DNA of 64,000 nucleotides from Microcoleus sp. bin38.metabat.b11b12b14.051 (GTDB lineage Bacteria > Cyanobacteriota > Cyanobacteriia > Cyanobacteriales > Microcoleaceae): NCBI RefSeq assembly GCF_013299165.1, contig NZ_JAAFKD010000010.1, forward strand, positions 1 to 64,000, read 5' to 3'. The position numbers and the translations under genes were made by a program. The notes below the pieces were generated by a model. It made no database searches. It was given only the letters and a program-made list of their open reading frames with translations, and had not been told where the DNA came from. This document shows, in pieces, positions 60,694-64,000 of this stretch. Within the stretch, counting starts at the first letter, position 1; every line of letters begins with the position of its first letter.

Positions 60694-61644
60694 TCAATCC
60701 GCTTGACGCACCCAGCCATTAATAGTAAAGCGACTATCAGCAAAAGCTTTCGATGGACAACTAACTGGCAAAACTTCGTGCATATAGCGACTCAGAAAAA
60801 ATACGATGCTGTTATTCCGAGGTTCAACAGTTCTGAATGTCTCATCTGCAACATAAAAATTGTTCTCAACTTTGCTGTCATAAATCTGCAATTCACCGCC
60901 GAAAAAAGCCTTGGGTTCTCGATTGAAATAATAAACATAAGTAAAAAATCGAGTTGCTGTATCGGGCGATCCACTATCGTTGTGAAGTTTGTAAAAGTTG
61001 TTATCATTGTGCATAGTTAGCTGAGCTTCTATGTCACCAAGCGGAAATGCTGGAATATTTAATTTACGCAACACGTCGGGGAGAATTGCTTTGATGCGAT
61101 TCACCATCAGTGCTGAAAATTCCGGGAAAGAGTGGAGCACCATCGAACGTCGGTAATCTTCGGCATTGGTTGAGGTGCTGGTAGTCACAAATTCTGATTC
61201 TTTGGCTAAAATGTATTTGATTAGTTTGTTCTTTTCTGCGGATGTTAAAAAGTTGTCTATTTGGGCGTAGCGAGATATTAAGTCGTCATTTACGGGCGCG
61301 GGTGCGGGAATTTCTGTGGGTATTTCTACAGGAATTTCTAGGGGTATTTCTACAGGGATTGCTGGCTGTTGTGGTTGCAGTTGCTGCAAGTAAATTGGGG
61401 GTTCCGTGACTAATCCGACTAGGTGCTCGCCGGGAAAGGAAAGGCTGGAACGCCCGTCGTCTATGGGGATTTGGAATAAGGTGGAAAAACCTACTGTCTG
61501 TTGCGTGCGATCGACTAATGCTTTGACAAGGCTGTGCAATAATGGTGTATCGGATTTGAGCGTAATGGTGCACTGATGTCCGCCAGTGAGCAGGATTTTA
61601 ACTTTTACATCTTGGGGTTGAATTTGCTGTTCAGTGTAAGTCAT
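60694..61644 (-). CDS. 2OG-Fe(II) oxygenase (P4Hc-type)
   Basis: A 316-residue protein. The N-terminal part (about 1-90) is unassigned. A proline-rich linker with PVEIPLEIPVEIPTEIP (about 97-113) follows. The catalytic double-stranded beta-helix has iron ligands His221 and Asp223 (YKLHNDSGS), His289 (RYMHEVLPV) and 2-oxoglutarate Arg305 (DSRFTINGW). GGELQIYD precedes the distal His. It should hydroxylate a substrate, perhaps a protein or small molecule, using 2-oxoglutarate. The 3' end is duplicated (60391-60444). No close neighbour suggests a pathway. Confidence 0.9.
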   Translation of the reverse strand: MTYTEQQIQPQDVKVKILLTGGHQCTITLKSDTPLLHSLVKALVDRTQQTVGFSTLFQIPIDDGRSSLSFPGEHLVGLVTEPPIYLQQLQPQQPAIPVEIPLEIPVEIPTEIPAPAPVNDDLISRYAQIDNFLTSAEKNKLIKYILAKESEFVTTSTSTNAEDYRRSMVLHSFPEFSALMVNRIKAILPDVLRKLNIPAFPLGDIEAQLTMHNDNNFYKLHNDSGSPDTATRFFTYVYYFNREPKAFFGGELQIYDSKVENNFYVADETFRTVEPRNNSIVFFLSRYMHEVLPVSCPSKAFADSRFTINGWVRQAD

Positions 61645-61978
61645 GATTTTTTAAAGATGCAACTGGAACTCGTTAGGATATAACAGTGTTCATGGGTGTC
61701 ACAGTCTTCTCGATCCCCCCTAACCCCCCTTAAGAAGGGGGGGACAAGAGCATCATCAATGTTTCTCGTCTGAAGACGGGACAAGAGTGTTAATGTCTCT
61801 CGTCTTCAGACGGGAGATGATTCTTCTCAAAGTCCCCCTTCTTAAGGGGAATTTAGGGGGATCGAGACTCTGCTACAAACAAGAGATACAAAGGTTGTAA
61901 CGCAATTATTGACACCTTAAAACACTATTGTAGCCCTACACGATCGTACACAATCGAGAATTGCTATAAGTATAATTC
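61645..61978. repeat. GGGGGTTAGGGGG inverted-repeat element
   Basis: Arms at about 61709-61745 (TCGATCCCCCCTAACCC then TTAAGAAGGGGGGGAC) and 61832-61868 (GTCCCCCTTCTTAAGGGG then TTTAGGGGGATCGA) form a long inverted repeat. Two inner TCTCGTC...GACGGGA elements lie between them (61763-61817). It is about 160 bp and MITE-like. No gene. Confidence 0.75.
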
Positions 61979-63520
61979 CTAATGCAAAAAGTGCCGGATA
62001 TCGGTAAAAACCATTGTGATTCCGAGTTGGTTGGCGGCTGCGATTGAATCTTTATCGCGCATACTACCACCCGGTTGGACGATCGCAATTATACCAGCCT
62101 CAGCAGCCGTTTTGACGGAATCGTCGAAGGGGAAGAAGCCGTCACTAGCCAAAATCGCTCCTTTACTCTTCTCTCCCGCTTGTTCCAACGCTAGTTTAAC
62201 CGATCCCACGCGGTTCATTTGTCCGGCGCCTACACCGATTGTAGTGCGATCGCGCGTCACAACGATCGCATTCGATTTAACGTGTTTTGCTACTTTCCAA
62301 GCAAACAGCAATTCTGCTAACTCTTCAGCAGTCGGCTGTTTCTCAGTAACTGCACGCCATTTGCTAGTTTCTTCTACTACATTATCCGCATCTTGTACCA
62401 GCAAACCGCCTGCGATTACTTTCACAGTTTGTGCTGGGCCTTGAGTCAAATCTGGCAAAATTAAAACTCGGACTTTCGCCTTTTTCTTGATAATTTCTTC
62501 CGCTTCTGGTTCGCACCCCGGCGCGACAATACATTCTAAAAATGTTTGAGTTAGCGCCGTTGCAGTAGCAGCGTCAATCGGGCGATTCAGAGCGACAATT
62601 CCGCCGAAAGCTGAGACTGAATCCGTGTCAAAAGCTTTTTGATACGCTTCAGAAATAGTTGCACCCAAAGCTGTACCGCAAGGATTTGTATGCTTCAAAA
62701 TTGCGGCCGCCGGAGTCTCCGGGAATTCTACAATCAGCCGCCTTGCTGCTTCTAAATCTACTAAATTATTGTAGCTCAATTCTTTGCCTTGCAGAATGGT
62801 GCTCGTTGTCCAGCCTGTCGGTGTAGTTCCGCTTTGATACCAGGTGGCTGCTTGGTGGGGATTTTCGCCGTAGCGGAGTGTTTGCAGCTCTGTTCCTGAT
62901 ACGCTAAACTCTTCTGGTAGCTTCGATGCTGCGGATTGGCTGGTGAGATAATTGGCGATCGCGCGATCGTAATTTGCGGTATGCTCGAATGTTTCCAGCG
63001 CCCGCTCTTGCCGGAATTTTAAGGATGCTTCCCCGCCGTTTTGCCGAATTTCTGCTAAATAAGTATTGTACTGCTGAGGGTTGCACAAAACTGTCAAATG
63101 AGCGTGATTTTTAGCCGAAGCTCTCAGCATCGCCGGCCCGCCGATATCTATTTGCTCAATGGCGTCTGCAAGTGTTACCCCTGGTTTAGCAATTGTCTGT
63201 TCAAAGGGATACAAATTGACTACAACTAAGTCGATCGCCCGAATTTGATTTTCCGTTAAATCCGCCATGTCTTGCGCTACATCGCGGCGCGCTAAAATAC
63301 CTCCGTGGATGCGCGGGTGAAGTGTTTTGACTCGCCCGCCCAAAATTTCGGGAGAGCCAGTATATTCAGCAACTTTCGTGACAGGGATGCCCGCTTCTTT
63401 GAGGGCGCTTGCTGTCCCGCCGCTGCTAATGATGTCAAATTCAAATTCTTCTACTAAACTGCGCGCTAAATCGATTAGCCCGGTTTTATTGGATACGCTC
63501 AGAAGTGCTAGACGTGCCAT
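61979..63520 (-). CDS. PurH: AICAR formyltransferase / IMP cyclohydrolase
   Basis: A 513-residue bifunctional enzyme for the last two steps of IMP synthesis. The N-terminal IMP cyclohydrolase domain (about 1-190; SNKTGLIDLARSL, GGRVKTLHPRIHGGIL, DLVVVNLYPFEQT) is followed by the AICAR transformylase domain (about 200-513; LRYGENPHQAA, LEAARRLIVEFPETPAAAILKHTNPCG with the KHxNPCG motif, SDGFFPFDDSVKTAAEAGI). Length and motifs are complete. The start is ATG 63520. It is a housekeeping gene. Confidence 0.97.
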   Translation of the reverse strand: MARLALLSVSNKTGLIDLARSLVEEFEFDIISSGGTASALKEAGIPVTKVAEYTGSPEILGGRVKTLHPRIHGGILARRDVAQDMADLTENQIRAIDLVVVNLYPFEQTIAKPGVTLADAIEQIDIGGPAMLRASAKNHAHLTVLCNPQQYNTYLAEIRQNGGEASLKFRQERALETFEHTANYDRAIANYLTSQSAASKLPEEFSVSGTELQTLRYGENPHQAATWYQSGTTPTGWTTSTILQGKELSYNNLVDLEAARRLIVEFPETPAAAILKHTNPCGTALGATISEAYQKAFDTDSVSAFGGIVALNRPIDAATATALTQTFLECIVAPGCEPEAEEIIKKKAKVRVLILPDLTQGPAQTVKVIAGGLLVQDADNVVEETSKWRAVTEKQPTAEELAELLFAWKVAKHVKSNAIVVTRDRTTIGVGAGQMNRVGSVKLALEQAGEKSKGAILASDGFFPFDDSVKTAAEAGIIAIVQPGGSMRDKDSIAAANQLGITMVFTDIRHFLH

Positions 63521-64000
63521 TGGTTTGAAATTGCGATCGCAAAAATAGACAGGTTACATTTTATATCAAATCTGGCGGCAGATACATAATTTGCTAATTG
63601 GCAATGGTGATTATTGTTTTTTTAATTAGATGAGCTTGCTTTTTGACAGCGTACTTATTTTATAAATCATATAAAAATTTATACTTGGCAGTTGCTTTTA
63701 AATATTTAGAACCTGCCAGTCGCTCCTGTTATTTTGTCATCCGCGAGCGGGATTGAAGTCATTTCTGGCGTTAATAGTTAGTTTTGCTACTACGTAAATG
63801 CCGATGTCATTGAAATTACTTAGCCAACAGGGAATAGATAATTAGATGGCGATCGCTCTGGAATTTCAACCATATTTTAGGACGAATTTTCAAAGTAATG
63901 TGTTAGCATCAGGTGTAGCTTGTTCTGTCCATAAAAAGACCCAAAAATCTGGCGAGTTCGACACCTTAATTAAAGCGAAGGTTTAAATATGTTTTTTCAA
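63521..64000. other. Terminal intergenic region, no gene supported
   Basis: The upstream region of purH. It has AT-rich DNA with GGCGATCGC at 63848-63856 and a possible ATG near 63988 too close to the window edge to judge. No repeat family is recognised. Confidence 0.5.

Overview
The window looks like a chromosomal segment of a filamentous, non-heterocystous cyanobacterium of the Microcoleus/Oscillatoria type. Three things point there: the highly iterated palindrome GCGATCGC (HIP1) and its CGATCG core are everywhere; heptamer short tandem repeats (GTTGACA, TTGGGAA, GCCCTAT, CTTCTTC) fill the intergenic DNA; and several genes belong to cyanobacterial families (PetP/DUF2862, DUF4079, DUF6737, CoaR/CoaT). 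The genus is an inference from repeat style, not from a database match.

Layout. 1-1.7 kb: an array of palindromic GGTGCGTCGC elements, a small membrane protein and a Uma2 nuclease. 2-9.8 kb: a same-strand cluster holding the three parts of a TerY-P-like signalling triad (vWA protein, PP2C phosphatase, protein kinase with Zn ribbon). Between the phosphatase and the kinase lie a YciC-like membrane protein, an unrecognised protein, a protein with two degenerate RNase III-like domains, and a Uma2 protein. 10.6-15.3 kb: a cobalt-responsive regulator (CoaR) and cobalt-export P-type ATPase (CoaT), divergently oriented but separated by an Rpn/transposase-like nuclease gene; coaT carries a textbook MerR-type promoter. 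15.7-18.7 kb: an HTH_VMAP-type NTPase divergent from two small orphan genes and a pentapeptide-repeat gene. 18.7-19.9 kb: a repeat field. 19.9-30.9 kb: an EF-G-like GTPase, an ArsA/Get3-like ATPase, PetP, FecR plus CHASE2-adenylate cyclase, glutaminase and a YdcF protein. 31.4-36 kb: two-domain PPK2-type polyphosphate phosphotransferase, a solo TnpB, a double GNAT protein. 36.2-42.8 kb: an ABC-2 exporter pair, two secreted or membrane orphans, a degenerate Uma2, a DppB-like permease and a small conserved protein. 43.5-50 kb: a large sensor histidine kinase, a DppC-like permease, an AI-2E family permease. 50.4-55.7 kb: an RND efflux adaptor and pump. 56.3-64 kb: tRNA-Gly(CCC), a Panacea-domain antitoxin with a PemK/MazF-like partner, DUF4079 protein, an ankyrin protein, a 2OG-Fe(II) oxygenase and purH.

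Functional groupings supported by position and family: the TerY-P cluster (stress or conflict signalling by inference), the CoaR/CoaT cobalt-resistance pair, the FecR/CHASE2-cyclase pair, the ABC-2 pair, the RND pair and the toxin-antitoxin pair. Other genes look like independent units.

The strongest candidates for something undescribed are the expanded TerY-P locus with its pseudo-RNase III member, the Panacea/PemK-like pair, and repeat elements that reach into coding sequence: an in-frame repeat inside one gene, heptamers that supply stop codons, and a duplicated 54-bp gene end. No CRISPR array, rRNA or complete transposase pair was seen.
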